Assembly: GCA_965228045.1 (NCBI GenBank)
Contig: OZ245789.1
Coordinates: 744,001 to 808,000, forward strand
Source: JANQEU01 sp965228045
GTDB lineage: Bacteria > Bacteroidota > Bacteroidia > Cytophagales > Cyclobacteriaceae
Length of the DNA stretch: 64,000 nt
Direction of reading: 5' to 3'
The position numbers were made by a program, and so were the translations under genes. Positions 52,445 to 61,028 of the stretch are shown here, in pieces; position 1 is the first letter of the stretch, and each line of letters begins with the position of its first letter. A model generated the notes under the pieces. That model did no database searches, was not told where the DNA came from, and saw only the letters and a list, made by a program, of their open reading frames with translations.

Positions 52445-54391
52445 TTACCGCTTGACTATAGGAAACGTCCTGGCCTTGTTATCCTTAAGAATTCTGACCA
52501 GATAAAGCCCTGAATCAAGATCGAATATGTCATAAGAATCAGCGGAGCCTTTCCATCGCTTTAATTCATACCCTGACAAGTCAAACAATCTTATTTGCTC
52601 AGGTATGTCGGATGATTTGACATAAAAAAAATCCTCCACGGGATTCGGGTAAATCAGCATATTCTGTTCGGGAGATTTAAAACCGAGTACCAGGTCCTCA
52701 TTCAACTCGATAACGGAGGTTGCCTCTTTTTCCACCCCGTCAATGATGACTTTCAATCGGATCTCGTATTCACCTGCATCCTTTACCTCGAAAATCGGCT
52801 CACGTTCATTACTGTCTACATTCCCATCATTGTCCAGGTCCCACTCAAATTGTGGTTGCGCGTTTTCTTGGTAGACGCTAAGATTAGACATCTCGATTTT
52901 ATATTTCTCATCCCAGCTTAAGCTGGTTTTGAAATCAACTTTGAATTGACCGGAATTTAAGGGTTCAGTGAAATCGTGAGTTTTATTTATCTCCAGGTTT
53001 TCGTATTCGCTAACATTTCCCGAAGGCCATTCTATCCTCAGGAGCTCGATAACTGAGGCATCTTTTAATCCAAAATGAGCTACCAGATCATTCTGACTGG
53101 TGTAACCGGTTTGGGAGGAGATGAGCCTGGTCTGCCAGGACTCTACTCCTCCACTAACCGCCTTCAGTCTCAAAACGGTACCTATCGCGGAACGATTGGA
53201 AACGGTTCCGGTTAACTTGAACTTGACCCAGTTGTTGTTATTTCCAATGTTTTGAAAAAGGGTATTGGATGCCCCCTGAATGTTTGCGATGCAGATGTCA
53301 AGATCGCCATCGCCATCATAGTCGGCATTGGCCACACCGTAGGAAACGCTTCTGCTTGCGGATATGGGATCAGAAGCCACAAGCTCGAAGCGTCCCGTTC
53401 CATCATTGAGATAGAGATCGTTTTGTTGTGTTTGACCGGCGGCAACAAACCCGTTGACAGTTACAAGGTCCAGGTCACCATCGTTGTCATAATCACCGAA
53501 TGATGAGCCAATGGTAAAATCATTTCCGCCAAGTGCCTGACCGATCTCAAAATTTCCTTTTCCATCATTCAGATGGACGAAATTCGCCCTACCGAAATTC
53601 ATAGCGATGATGTCAAAATCGCCATCATTGTCAAAATCAGCCACACTACTGCCAAAAGTAACTTCATTGAAATCCAGTAAGCTGCTGGTAGAGTCAAGGA
53701 CCAGCGTACCGCCCACATTCAGGTAAATTTCATTTGCGCGATTCTCATGACCGGTGAATAAATCGAGGTCACCATCCCCGTCGAAGTCAGTCCAATTCAG
53801 CGTTCTGGTATTGGCAATGTCTGTCACAAATTGATCCTGCTGAAATTCAAAAGTCATGGGACCTGTTGACCTTGTCAGCACGTTTAGCTGTCCGGAACCA
53901 AGAGAACCATTGGCAATAGCAAGATCTACGATGCCATCTCCATTATAGTCACCCCAGGCTGCAGACTCAGAATTTCCACTGGAGTTCAACCCGGGATTTT
54001 TTACCCTCCGCCATTTTCCGTCTTCGGACATGATCAGATCATTGACCTCATTATACCAGTTGGCGACATAAGCATCCAGGTCACCGTCGTTATCTATATC
54101 AGCAAAAGTGGCGCCCACGGAGGCACTGACATCATTAGTCAGCCCGTTAAACTCCTGTTTAAATTTCCCATTACCATCATTTATGTAGAGCTCGTTTTGT
54201 TCCCCGCCTTTCGGACCATTAACAATGTATAAATCAGGAAGCCCGTCAGCGTTTAGATCTGTAAAGATCACCCCACGGGAATCACCCTGGACGCTGTCCA
54301 TGTCTGCAACAGGGAGAATATTGAACAGTTGTGAATGCCCTGGAAACGCCAGACATACAAGCAATAAGACCAGATATTTGATTTTGACCAT
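52445..54391 (-). CDS. FG-GAP/VCBS repeat protein with ASPIC-UnbV, PKD-like and T9SS type-A sorting domains
   Basis: The 648-residue exported protein has a signal peptide (ends near 'FPGHSQ'). Many calcium-binding-like repeats follow with DxDxDG patterns ('DIDNDGDLDAYVANW', 'DFDGDGDLDLFTGH', 'DFDNDGDFDIIAMN', 'DYDNDGDLDLVTVN', 'DYDGDGDLDICIAN'). Next come an ASPIC/UnbV segment ('SAIGTVLRLKA...SSQTGYTSQNDLVAHFGL') and a PKD-like module with 'WDLDNDGNVDSNE'. It ends in 'MLIYPNPVEDFFYVK', a T9SS type-A sorting domain. It is probably a cell-surface adhesion or polymer-binding protein. Confidence 0.9.
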   Translation of the reverse strand: MVKIKYLVLLLVCLAFPGHSQLFNILPVADMDSVQGDSRGVIFTDLNADGLPDLYIVNGPKGGEQNELYINDGNGKFKQEFNGLTNDVSASVGATFADIDNDGDLDAYVANWYNEVNDLIMSEDGKWRRVKNPGLNSSGNSESAAWGDYNGDGIVDLAIANGSLGSGQLNVLTRSTGPMTFEFQQDQFVTDIANTRTLNWTDFDGDGDLDLFTGHENRANEIYLNVGGTLVLDSTSSLLDFNEVTFGSSVADFDNDGDFDIIAMNFGRANFVHLNDGKGNFEIGQALGGNDFTIGSSFGDYDNDGDLDLVTVNGFVAAGQTQQNDLYLNDGTGRFELVASDPISASRSVSYGVANADYDGDGDLDICIANIQGASNTLFQNIGNNNNWVKFKLTGTVSNRSAIGTVLRLKAVSGGVESWQTRLISSQTGYTSQNDLVAHFGLKDASVIELLRIEWPSGNVSEYENLEINKTHDFTEPLNSGQFKVDFKTSLSWDEKYKIEMSNLSVYQENAQPQFEWDLDNDGNVDSNEREPIFEVKDAGEYEIRLKVIIDGVEKEATSVIELNEDLVLGFKSPEQNMLIYPNPVEDFFYVKSSDIPEQIRLFDLSGYELKRWKGSADSYDIFDLDSGLYLVRILKDNKARTFPIVKR

Positions 54392-54433
54392 GGTCCAAAC
54401 ATAAAGGCGTTTCCGTGCATAAGGCTGGTCGGA

Positions 54434-54467
54434 TCAGTTCAACTGTATCGATCTGGGTTTGAACTGA
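54434..54467. promoter_or_regulatory. Inverted repeat upstream of the LytS-like gene
   Basis: TCAGTTCAA (54434-54442) and TTGAACTGA (54459-54467) are perfect 9-base arms with a 16-base spacer in the divergent region between the FG-GAP and LytS-like genes. It is followed on the plus strand by CACATTTTT. It could be an operator or a small transcript end. Its role is unknown. Confidence 0.4.
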
Positions 54468-54505
54468 CACATTTTTAATATCAGGGCTCAAGGTGGCACT
54501 CCCAT

Positions 54506-54533
54506 ATTTTCCAATAAGGTCATTTTCCAATAA
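54506..54533 (+). repeat. Tandem direct repeat upstream of the LytS/LytTR operon
   Basis: ATTTTCCAATAA occurs twice, at 54506-54517 and 54522-54533, with a period of 16 bases, ending 33 bases before the ATG at 54567. Direct repeats are how LytTR regulators bind, so it is a candidate autoregulatory site, but the 16-base period is shorter than the usual spacing. Confidence 0.45.
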
Positions 54534-54566
54534 AATAGATGGCAGAATCCCATAATATTGTCTTTA

Positions 54567-55589
54567 ATGAAGGATTTCAATTCAAGACGTAACCGGATTC
54601 TGATCAGTCTGCTTTTGGCGTTACCGTCTTATCCCTTGCTGCATCTTATCAGGAACCTTCCCTTCAGCAGGATTACTTCCTATGCTTTTGTGGAGTACAG
54701 TCTGATGGCGTTTGTGGCTTTTTTTGTGATTTTCGAATTTCAGAATTTAAGTTCCAGGAGAATCTCCAGGCACCTGTCATGGCATCAATTCGGCAAGCGA
54801 CTGGCTTTTGAACTTTTAGTCAGTCTTGTGGTAACCACAATAGTAGTTACCGCCGCTTATTCGGCCCTGTATATCCTGGTTTGGAAGATGGGAATTTTTA
54901 TCCCTTCGATTATCCTTTATGTCACCATCGTATTTTTTATTTCCATATGCTTCATGGTGATCGTCAACGCCGCCCCCGTGATCAGTCAATGGAAGACATC
55001 TATCGTAAAGGCAGAACAGATGGAAAAGCAATCAGTCAATGCACGTCTTGAGGCCCTTCGAAATCAGCTAAGTCCTCATTTTTTCTTTAATAATCTCAGC
55101 ATATTGAATGGGCTTATCGATGAGGATTCGGCTCAGGCCAAAAAGTTTACGGACAAACTTTCAGAAGTATTCCGCTATATCCTGAGGCATCGAGATGACC
55201 AACTGGTACCGCTCTCTGAAGAATTGGGGTTTATAAAAGATTATCAGTTTCTCCTTGAAACCAGATTTCCCGAGAAGGTAAAAATAGATTTAAAAACTAC
55301 CAATGCAGGACAGTTCCTTATACCACCGGTTACTTTACAACAACTGGTAGAAAATGCTGTGAAGCACAACGAGACGTCTAAAGAAAAACCGCTTTGTATA
55401 AGCATAGAAATAGGGGAGCAGAGTCTGATTGTCCGCAATAAGCTCAACCAGAAAAAAAGTCTGATCGAATCCACAGGAGTAGGATTGTCGGGCATCAAAG
55501 AGCGATTTAGTCTTATCACGGACCGACCTGTGGAGATTCGAAATGATAATGAAATGTTTTCCGTAGAGCTACCTTTGATTGCCAAATGA
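54567..55589 (+). CDS. LytS/YehU-type sensor histidine kinase
   Basis: From the ATG at 54567 the protein has 340 residues: four membrane helices in the first 140 (about 10-28, 40-60, 82-107, 112-137), then a coiled linker and the His_kinase domain. The phospho-accepting His171 lies in 'LEALRNQLSPHFFFNNLSIL'. The ATP-lid part has 'PPVTLQQLVENAVKHN' and 'GVGLSGIKERF'. It overlaps its LytTR partner by four bases and signals to it. Confidence 0.92.
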   Translation: MKDFNSRRNRILISLLLALPSYPLLHLIRNLPFSRITSYAFVEYSLMAFVAFFVIFEFQNLSSRRISRHLSWHQFGKRLAFELLVSLVVTTIVVTAAYSALYILVWKMGIFIPSIILYVTIVFFISICFMVIVNAAPVISQWKTSIVKAEQMEKQSVNARLEALRNQLSPHFFFNNLSILNGLIDEDSAQAKKFTDKLSEVFRYILRHRDDQLVPLSEELGFIKDYQFLLETRFPEKVKIDLKTTNAGQFLIPPVTLQQLVENAVKHNETSKEKPLCISIEIGEQSLIVRNKLNQKKSLIESTGVGLSGIKERFSLITDRPVEIRNDNEMFSVELPLIAK

Positions 55590-56329
55590 AGAAGTACCTG
55601 ATCATAGAAGATGAACCCATAAATGCGTCGGAATTAGAAAGGCTTCTGAAGGACTTCGATGAGGATATTCATATAGAATCTTCAGTTGATTCTGTTGCAT
55701 CGGCCATCGATATCCTGAATGATCATACACCGGACTTGATTTTCATGGACATCGAGCTCGCCGACGGCTCAGCATTTGAGATTTTCGAGGCAGTTGATGT
55801 CCGCTGCCCGGTAATTTTCACAACGGCATACGATGAGCATGCATTGCAGGCATTTGATAAAAACGGACTTGCTTATTTGCTTAAGCCAATTACGCGGGAA
55901 AAACTAAAAAGAGCATTTGACAAGCTGGAATCTTTTCAACAAACCTTTGTAAAAGGTCCGGTACTAAAAGGGTTATTTCGTGAAAAAGGAGCTTTCAAGG
56001 AGAATTTTCTGTTCAAAAAGGGCAACAGCCTGGTACCCGTGCGGGCAGAGAATATCCTGTACTTTTTTGGTGAGGATACCATCAACTATGTAGTGGACAC
56101 ATCACTCAACCAATACCTTAGTAGCTTCAACCTGTCACAGCTTGAAGAGATGCTGGATCCGAAACAATTTTTCAGGGTCAACAGGCAGTATATTGTACAC
56201 AGACAAGCTGTCAAAGCCCTAAAGCAACATGTAAAAGGACAGGTCAAGTTAATAGTGGATGACAAAAAAGCTGCTGAAGTGATTGTAAGTAGACAGAAGA
56301 CGCCTTTATTGAAAGAATGGCTCAATTAA
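55586..56329 (+). CDS. LytTR-family response regulator
   Basis: The 247-residue protein has a receiver domain (acidic residues Glu8/Asp9/Glu10, phospho-acceptor Asp55 in 'LIFMDIELADG', 'FTTAYDEHALQAF', 'AYLLKPI') and a LytTR DNA-binding domain ('FFRVNRQYIVHRQAV', 'KGNSLVPVRAENILYFFGED'). LytTR proteins bind direct repeats upstream of target genes. It is co-transcribed with the kinase and runs into ribD with a 13-base overlap. Confidence 0.94.
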   Translation: MKKYLIIEDEPINASELERLLKDFDEDIHIESSVDSVASAIDILNDHTPDLIFMDIELADGSAFEIFEAVDVRCPVIFTTAYDEHALQAFDKNGLAYLLKPITREKLKRAFDKLESFQQTFVKGPVLKGLFREKGAFKENFLFKKGNSLVPVRAENILYFFGEDTINYVVDTSLNQYLSSFNLSQLEEMLDPKQFFRVNRQYIVHRQAVKALKQHVKGQVKLIVDDKKAAEVIVSRQKTPLLKEWLN

Positions 56330-57354
56330 CCCATGAACATTTTATGAAACGGGCACTACAGCTGGCTGCATATGGCAGGCAGTATGTAAGCCCGAATCCT
56401 ATGGTTGGGTGTGTGGTGGTCAAGGATCAAAAGATCATTGGAGAAGGTTATCATCGCAAGTTTGGAGAAGCGCATGCGGAAGTTAATGCTATCCACTCTG
56501 TGAATGACCAGGAAGATCTGAAGGATTCAACCCTCTATGTAACGCTTGAACCTTGCTCCCATCATGGAAAGACCCCCCCTTGTGTGGATTTAATCCTGGA
56601 AAAGAAAATTCCAAGAGTAGTCGTTGCTGCTGGTGACCCAAATCCGGATGTCAATGGCCGCGGGATAAAGAGACTTGAGGAAAATGGGGTTCAGGTGACA
56701 AAGGGTATCCTGGAAAAGGAATCCAGGGACCTCAATTCAAGATTTAATAGCTTTCATCAGCGGCGCCGTCCGTATATAATTCTAAAATGGGCGCAAACTT
56801 TGGATGGTTTCATCGCCAGGGAAAATTATGATTCCAAATGGATCAGCAATCAATATTCCAGGCAGCTTGTGCATCGGTGGAGAGCGGAGGAAGATGCCAT
56901 ACTGGTGGGAAAGAATACGGTGAAATATGACAATCCCAGCCTGACAACACGGGACTGGGCAGGAAAAGATCCGGTAAAAGTGGTGCTTGATCGGAATCTT
57001 GAATTGCCGATTGATCAGTATCAGGTTTTTTCAAAAGGGAAGACAATTGTGATTAATAGTAAGAAGACTGAACAATCCGGGAACATCTATTTTCATAAAA
57101 TAGATGATAACATCAATGAACTTTCTGAGGTTTTATACGAACACAAAATCATGTCCATCATTATCGAGGGTGGCGCAAATACACTGAATAATTTCATTGC
57201 CCAGAGTTTTTGGGATGAGGCTCGTGTATTTACTGGAGATAAGACATTTGGAAAAGGAATTAAAGCGCCGGAAATCACGCAGAACCCAATTACTTTTGAA
57301 GATGTTAAAGGTGACAGATTAGAGATTTACATCAATGAAAATTCAGTCCGGTAA
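56317..57354 (+). CDS. ribD: Bifunctional diaminohydroxyphosphoribosylaminopyrimidine deaminase/reductase
   Basis: RibD carries out the second and third steps of riboflavin synthesis. The deaminase half has zinc ligands His53 ('AHAEVNAI') and Cys80/Cys89 ('PCSHHGKTPPCV'). The reductase half has 'RPYIILKWAQTLDGFIA', 'VGKNTVKYDNPSLTTR' and 'IIIEGGANTLNNFI'. The 345-residue length is usual. It overlaps the LytTR gene by 13 bases and the cupin gene by 20, so it is in one transcript with them. Confidence 0.96.
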   Translation: MAQLTHEHFMKRALQLAAYGRQYVSPNPMVGCVVVKDQKIIGEGYHRKFGEAHAEVNAIHSVNDQEDLKDSTLYVTLEPCSHHGKTPPCVDLILEKKIPRVVVAAGDPNPDVNGRGIKRLEENGVQVTKGILEKESRDLNSRFNSFHQRRRPYIILKWAQTLDGFIARENYDSKWISNQYSRQLVHRWRAEEDAILVGKNTVKYDNPSLTTRDWAGKDPVKVVLDRNLELPIDQYQVFSKGKTIVINSKKTEQSGNIYFHKIDDNINELSEVLYEHKIMSIIIEGGANTLNNFIAQSFWDEARVFTGDKTFGKGIKAPEITQNPITFEDVKGDRLEIYINENSVR

Positions 57355-57700
57355 ACTTTCCGAAAAATTTGAACAATTCTCGGACCATTGGCATCCCAGG
57401 GTAATCGCAGAATTAAATGGTCAGGCTGTTAAAATTGCTAAGGTAAAAGGTGAGTTTCCGTGGCATGCTCATGAACACGAGGACGAAATGTTTTACGTAG
57501 TAAAAGGACATCTGGAGATAGCATTGAGAGATGGAGATATCCAGCTTTCAGCCGGTGAATATGCGGTTATCCCAAGAGGCGTGGAGCATAGTCCCCGAGC
57601 GAAAGAAGAAACTGAAATCCTGATGTTTGAGCCAAAGGAGACTATTAACACCGGTGGCACCAAAAATGAATACACCAGGGAAAACCTACAAAAGATATAA
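57335..57700 (+). CDS. Small cupin-domain protein
   Basis: The 121-residue single-cupin protein has motif 1 'FPWHAHEHEDEMFYVVKGHLEI' with His, His and Glu metal ligands (about residues 46-55) and motif 2 'GEYAVIPRGVEHSPRA' with the last His near 87. It binds a metal, but the reaction is unknown. It is often found next to mannose-6-phosphate-isomerase-like or dioxygenase genes. It overlaps ribD by 20 bases and lies two bases before the next gene. Confidence 0.88.
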   Translation: MKIQSGKLSEKFEQFSDHWHPRVIAELNGQAVKIAKVKGEFPWHAHEHEDEMFYVVKGHLEIALRDGDIQLSAGEYAVIPRGVEHSPRAKEETEILMFEPKETINTGGTKNEYTRENLQKI

Positions 57701-57702
57701 GT

Positions 57703-58176
57703 ATGGCTGAAGAACTGATTCTAAGTACAAGTACCGACAAAAAGCAGAGATATGAGGATCTGGTTCCTCAGATTAAAGGTCTTGTTCAGGATGAACCCGA
57801 TCTGATCGCCAACCTATCCAATATAGCCGCTGCCTTGCGATACGGCATGGGATTTTTCTGGGTGGGATTTTACCTGGTTAAGGATGATGAATTGGTCCTG
57901 GGGCCATTTCAGGGTCCAATCGCGTGTACGCGCATCGCAAAAGGCAAGGGTGTTTGCGGAACGGCATGGGCGGAGGCCAAAACGATTATTGTACCGAATG
58001 TAGATGAGTTTCCGGGCCACATTGCCTGCAGTAGCGATTCTAAATCGGAGATAGTAGTTCCGCACTTCAGTGATGAGAAATCAGTCACCATGATTTTGGA
58101 TGTGGATAGTGATGAACTGGATCAATTTGATGAAATTGATCAGCACTACCTGGAAAAGATATTAAGCTTTATTTAA
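57703..58176 (+). CDS. msrC: GAF-domain free-methionine-(R)-sulfoxide reductase
   Basis: The 157-residue GAF protein has three conserved cysteines, Cys75 ('IACTRIAKGKGVCGTAW'), Cys85 and Cys109 ('HIACSS'), with the spacing 10 and 24 of E. coli fRMsr (84, 94, 118). It reduces free methionine-R-sulfoxide using thioredoxin. 'FFWVGFYLV' and 'EIVVPHF' are family-typical. It is in the ribD-cupin-VOC transcript. Confidence 0.93.
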   Translation: MAEELILSTSTDKKQRYEDLVPQIKGLVQDEPDLIANLSNIAAALRYGMGFFWVGFYLVKDDELVLGPFQGPIACTRIAKGKGVCGTAWAEAKTIIVPNVDEFPGHIACSSDSKSEIVVPHFSDEKSVTMILDVDSDELDQFDEIDQHYLEKILSFI

Positions 58177-58184
58177 AATTTGAC

Positions 58185-58610
58185 ATGACAAAAATTAATC
58201 CGTTTCACCTGGCTATTCCCGTTAAAGAGGTTGTAGAGACCAGGGCATTTTATCGGGATGTTTTGAATTGCGCCGAAGGCAGAAGCGATACACGATGGGT
58301 AGATTTTGATCTGTATGGTCATCAGTTGGTAATACACCAGGTAGACGATAAGCAAGATGAGTCAGCCGACTCAAACCCGGTAGATGGACACGACGTTCCG
58401 GTACCTCATTTTGGAGTGGTCCTGGATTGGGATGACTGGCATGAACTTGCTGATCGACTGAAGGGTCATGGGATCAAATTCATCATAGAACCCTACATAA
58501 GATTTCAAGGTCAGCCGGGAGAGCAGGCGACCATGTTTTTCAAAGATCCTTCCGGGAATGCCCTGGAATTCAAGGCATTCAAAGACATGAGTCAGCTTTT
58601 CGCAAAATGA
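58185..58610 (+). CDS. VOC/glyoxalase-superfamily protein
   Basis: The 141-residue protein has the vicinal-oxygen-chelate pattern: 'FHLAIPVKEVVETRAFYRDVLN' with His8, 'GHQLVIHQ', 'VPHFGVVLDWDDWHELADRLKGHGIKF', and 'DPSGNALEFKAF' with the C-terminal Glu. It probably binds a metal and acts on an oxidised or alpha-keto compound, but the substrate cannot be told. It is the last gene of this plus-strand run, two bases from the convergent gene. Confidence 0.9.
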   Translation: MTKINPFHLAIPVKEVVETRAFYRDVLNCAEGRSDTRWVDFDLYGHQLVIHQVDDKQDESADSNPVDGHDVPVPHFGVVLDWDDWHELADRLKGHGIKFIIEPYIRFQGQPGEQATMFFKDPSGNALEFKAFKDMSQLFAK

Positions 58611-58611
58611 T

Positions 58612-59514
58612 CTAATTCAATATTTCTTCCAACTCCCCAATCATCTCCCTCGCATGCTCATTGTTTCGGTCAAGTAATAAAACGCGCTCATAATATTCGA
58701 TGGCCCCTTTGATATCATCATTTCTGGCAAGCGCTTCTGCGTAACTATCGTATACGTTATGATCATAGGGGAAAAACATCATGTTAAGACCAAAGATCAG
58801 AATCGCTTCTTCAATTTTACCAGCATCCATCAGCACATAGCCCAACGTGTTTAATTCTCTTCGAGTGACGGTCTTATAGAAATTCAGATAATGCTCCCGT
58901 AGGTTTTCCCTGATCACTTCGACGGGGTATTGGTCAAAAGCGGCTAACATGTAGTTGGCTGCATGATAGCTTGGTGCTGGTGGGAAACCTAGTGCTATTT
59001 GTGCCATATCGGTAACCAGGTCTGTCGCAGGAAATTCAACTATTCTCCCGATTTCGATTTCATTTTTTTCAAAAATTATGGTGGCGACCCGATGGATATT
59101 CCGATCCTTCTCCTCTCCATCCGGACCTTGCTTGTACTTTTCCTCCTGGTCCAACCCATATAAGCCAATAAGCTGAATTTGTGATCTTTCAAGTCCTAGT
59201 TGATCCCATAGCTTTATAAATCTTGGAACCAGGTATTTGGTATCACCGCACCAGGTGGCCATGAATATGGTGACTTTTACGTCTTTCAATTCTTTGGTCC
59301 AGCCTCTCTTTCCAATCTCCGGATCATATGCTTCATATCCGGCCAGAAACCATTTTTGGTAAGTAGTATCGGTTTCAAGGACGTCAATAGGAATAGCGCC
59401 TACCAGGTGTCGTTCACCCCTTGAATTGACATAAGAATCCAGGCTTTGGGAAATGATTTTTGTATTCAGTAGGAGTACTATCAGGGTGATAAGAGTCTTC
59501 ATGAGTTTTGACAT
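58612..59514 (-). CDS. Exported thioredoxin-fold protein with single Cys (WCGDT) and TPR tail
   Basis: The 300-residue protein has a signal peptide (ends near 'IISQS'), then a thioredoxin-like core with 'TIFMATWCGDTKYLVPRF' (88-93), where the second Cys of CxxC is replaced, so it cannot form the usual disulfide. The C-terminal about 90 residues contain two TPR-like helical pairs ('AILIFGLNMMFFPYDHNVYDSYAEAL', 'GAIEYYERVLLLDRNNEHA'). It is probably periplasmic, but its function is unknown. It precedes hemN with an 88-base gap. Confidence 0.8.
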   Translation of the reverse strand: MSKLMKTLITLIVLLLNTKIISQSLDSYVNSRGERHLVGAIPIDVLETDTTYQKWFLAGYEAYDPEIGKRGWTKELKDVKVTIFMATWCGDTKYLVPRFIKLWDQLGLERSQIQLIGLYGLDQEEKYKQGPDGEEKDRNIHRVATIIFEKNEIEIGRIVEFPATDLVTDMAQIALGFPPAPSYHAANYMLAAFDQYPVEVIRENLREHYLNFYKTVTRRELNTLGYVLMDAGKIEEAILIFGLNMMFFPYDHNVYDSYAEALARNDDIKGAIEYYERVLLLDRNNEHAREMIGELEEILN

Positions 59515-59602
59515 TGATTTTTTATGCCAAAACTGTGATGCTGACGTTTTAAACCCTCCTAATAAAATCCTAAACTTTTCTAAACGAGATGTTAAGAATG
59601 AA

Positions 59603-60976
59603 TTAAACAGTGAGTGAAAAAACCCTCGTATCGGGTTGATGCTCGTTGAGTCTTAGGTCAAATGCCATGCAAACATTTCGGACAAATGGCCTTGCGTGCT
59701 CAGGAACAGACAATCCATCCTTTGTAATGATCACCAATCCATCCTGTTCCATTTCTTTTAATCGGTCCAGACAGTCGCCTAATTGCCGGAACTTCATGTC
59801 TTCATCTTGCCAACCGGTCTCGAAGTGACACATGATGTTTAGAATATGCTGCCTCACAACCAAATCCGAGTTTGTAAGTTCATGACCGCGGAAGACAGGG
59901 AATTCCCCGTTATTGACGGTAGTCTGATACTCTTCGACAGATTTTAGGTTTTGACCAAAAACATACCATGAGTCACCAATGGCGCTCATACCCAGTCCGA
60001 CCATCAATTGCGTTTTGTTGGCCGTGTAGCCCATGAAGTTTCGGTGAAGTGTTTTTTCATCTACCGCGTGGAACAAGGGATCCGTCTCCAGCGCAAAATG
60101 ATCCATTCCGACTTCATGATAACCTAACTCGTGTAGGAGTGCCTTCCCGGCCTCATATAGTACGCGTTTTTCTTCACCGGAAGGAAGGTCTGATTCACTA
60201 AATCCTCTCTGACCTACATTTTTTATCCATGGGACGTGAGCATAGCTGTAAAATGCAATACGGTCTGGTTTGAGATCGCGGGTTATTTTGATTGTATTCT
60301 GTACGCCTTCGAGCGTCTGATGTGGTAGCCCGAAAACAAGATCATGACTGATTGATTCATATCCAATTTCGCGTGACCACTCTGTTACCATCTTCACTTT
60401 TTCCAAAGGCTGTATCCTGTTGATCGTTTTCTGGACTGTCTCATCATAATCCTGGACTCCAAAACTGTTTCGGCGAAAACCCAGTTCATAAAGTGTCTCG
60501 AGGTGTTCGCGTGTGGTATTGTTTGGATGCCCTTCGAATCCAAATTCGTGATTATCACTAATGTTGGCCTTTTTAAGAATACCCTCAATGAGCATTTTCA
60601 GGTTAGTGGGACTCATAAAAGTTGGCGTGCCTCCGCCCAGATGAATCTCTTTGATGCGGGGACGTTCACTAAAAATGTCAAGGTATAGATCCCATTCTTT
60701 CAGTAGTGCCCGGATATATGGCTCCTCTACGTTGTGTTGTTTTGTGATTCTTTTATGGCATGCACAAAAAGTGCACAAAGATTCACAAAAGGGTAGGTGG
60801 ATATAAATGCTTATACCTTCACGTGCATTACTTTCATCAAACGCGCGGCTCACTGAACTTTTCCATGTCTCCACCGAAATCCCTTCCTTATCCCAGTATG
60901 GTACAGTTGGATAGCTGGTATACCTGGGTCCGGGTATGTTGTATTTCTGAACCAGTGATGACTGTTTTCGTGACAT
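59603..60976 (-). CDS. hemN: Oxygen-independent coproporphyrinogen III dehydrogenase
   Basis: The 457-residue radical-SAM enzyme decarboxylates coproporphyrinogen III to protoporphyrinogen IX. The iron-sulfur site is Cys64, Cys68 and Cys71 with Cys73 ('IHLPFCESLCTFCACHK'). 'EIHLGGGTPTF', 'FGFEGHPNNTT' and 'FGVQDYDETVQKTINRIQP' follow the HemN (not HemW) plan. The length fits HemN. A perfect 12-base palindrome lies upstream of its ATG. Confidence 0.95.
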   Translation of the reverse strand: MSRKQSSLVQKYNIPGPRYTSYPTVPYWDKEGISVETWKSSVSRAFDESNAREGISIYIHLPFCESLCTFCACHKRITKQHNVEEPYIRALLKEWDLYLDIFSERPRIKEIHLGGGTPTFMSPTNLKMLIEGILKKANISDNHEFGFEGHPNNTTREHLETLYELGFRRNSFGVQDYDETVQKTINRIQPLEKVKMVTEWSREIGYESISHDLVFGLPHQTLEGVQNTIKITRDLKPDRIAFYSYAHVPWIKNVGQRGFSESDLPSGEEKRVLYEAGKALLHELGYHEVGMDHFALETDPLFHAVDEKTLHRNFMGYTANKTQLMVGLGMSAIGDSWYVFGQNLKSVEEYQTTVNNGEFPVFRGHELTNSDLVVRQHILNIMCHFETGWQDEDMKFRQLGDCLDRLKEMEQDGLVIITKDGLSVPEHARPFVRNVCMAFDLRLNEHQPDTRVFSLTV

Positions 60977-60983
60977 AGAAATG

Positions 60984-60995
60984 CTTTGCGCAAAG
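60984..60995 (-). promoter_or_regulatory. Palindrome upstream of hemN
   Basis: CTTTGCGCAAAG is a perfect 12-base palindrome 8 bases before the hemN ATG. It could be an operator or a -7 element remnant (CTTTG). No regulator is assigned. Confidence 0.4.
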
Positions 60996-61028
60996 TTGGT
61001 AAAAATACCCGCCCGTTAAAGTAATTAC

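Noticed and set aside
54306..54391. FG-GAP protein as an integrin-like signalling gene of the LytS system
   Set aside because: They are only divergent neighbours; nothing else links them beyond the shared upstream repeats.
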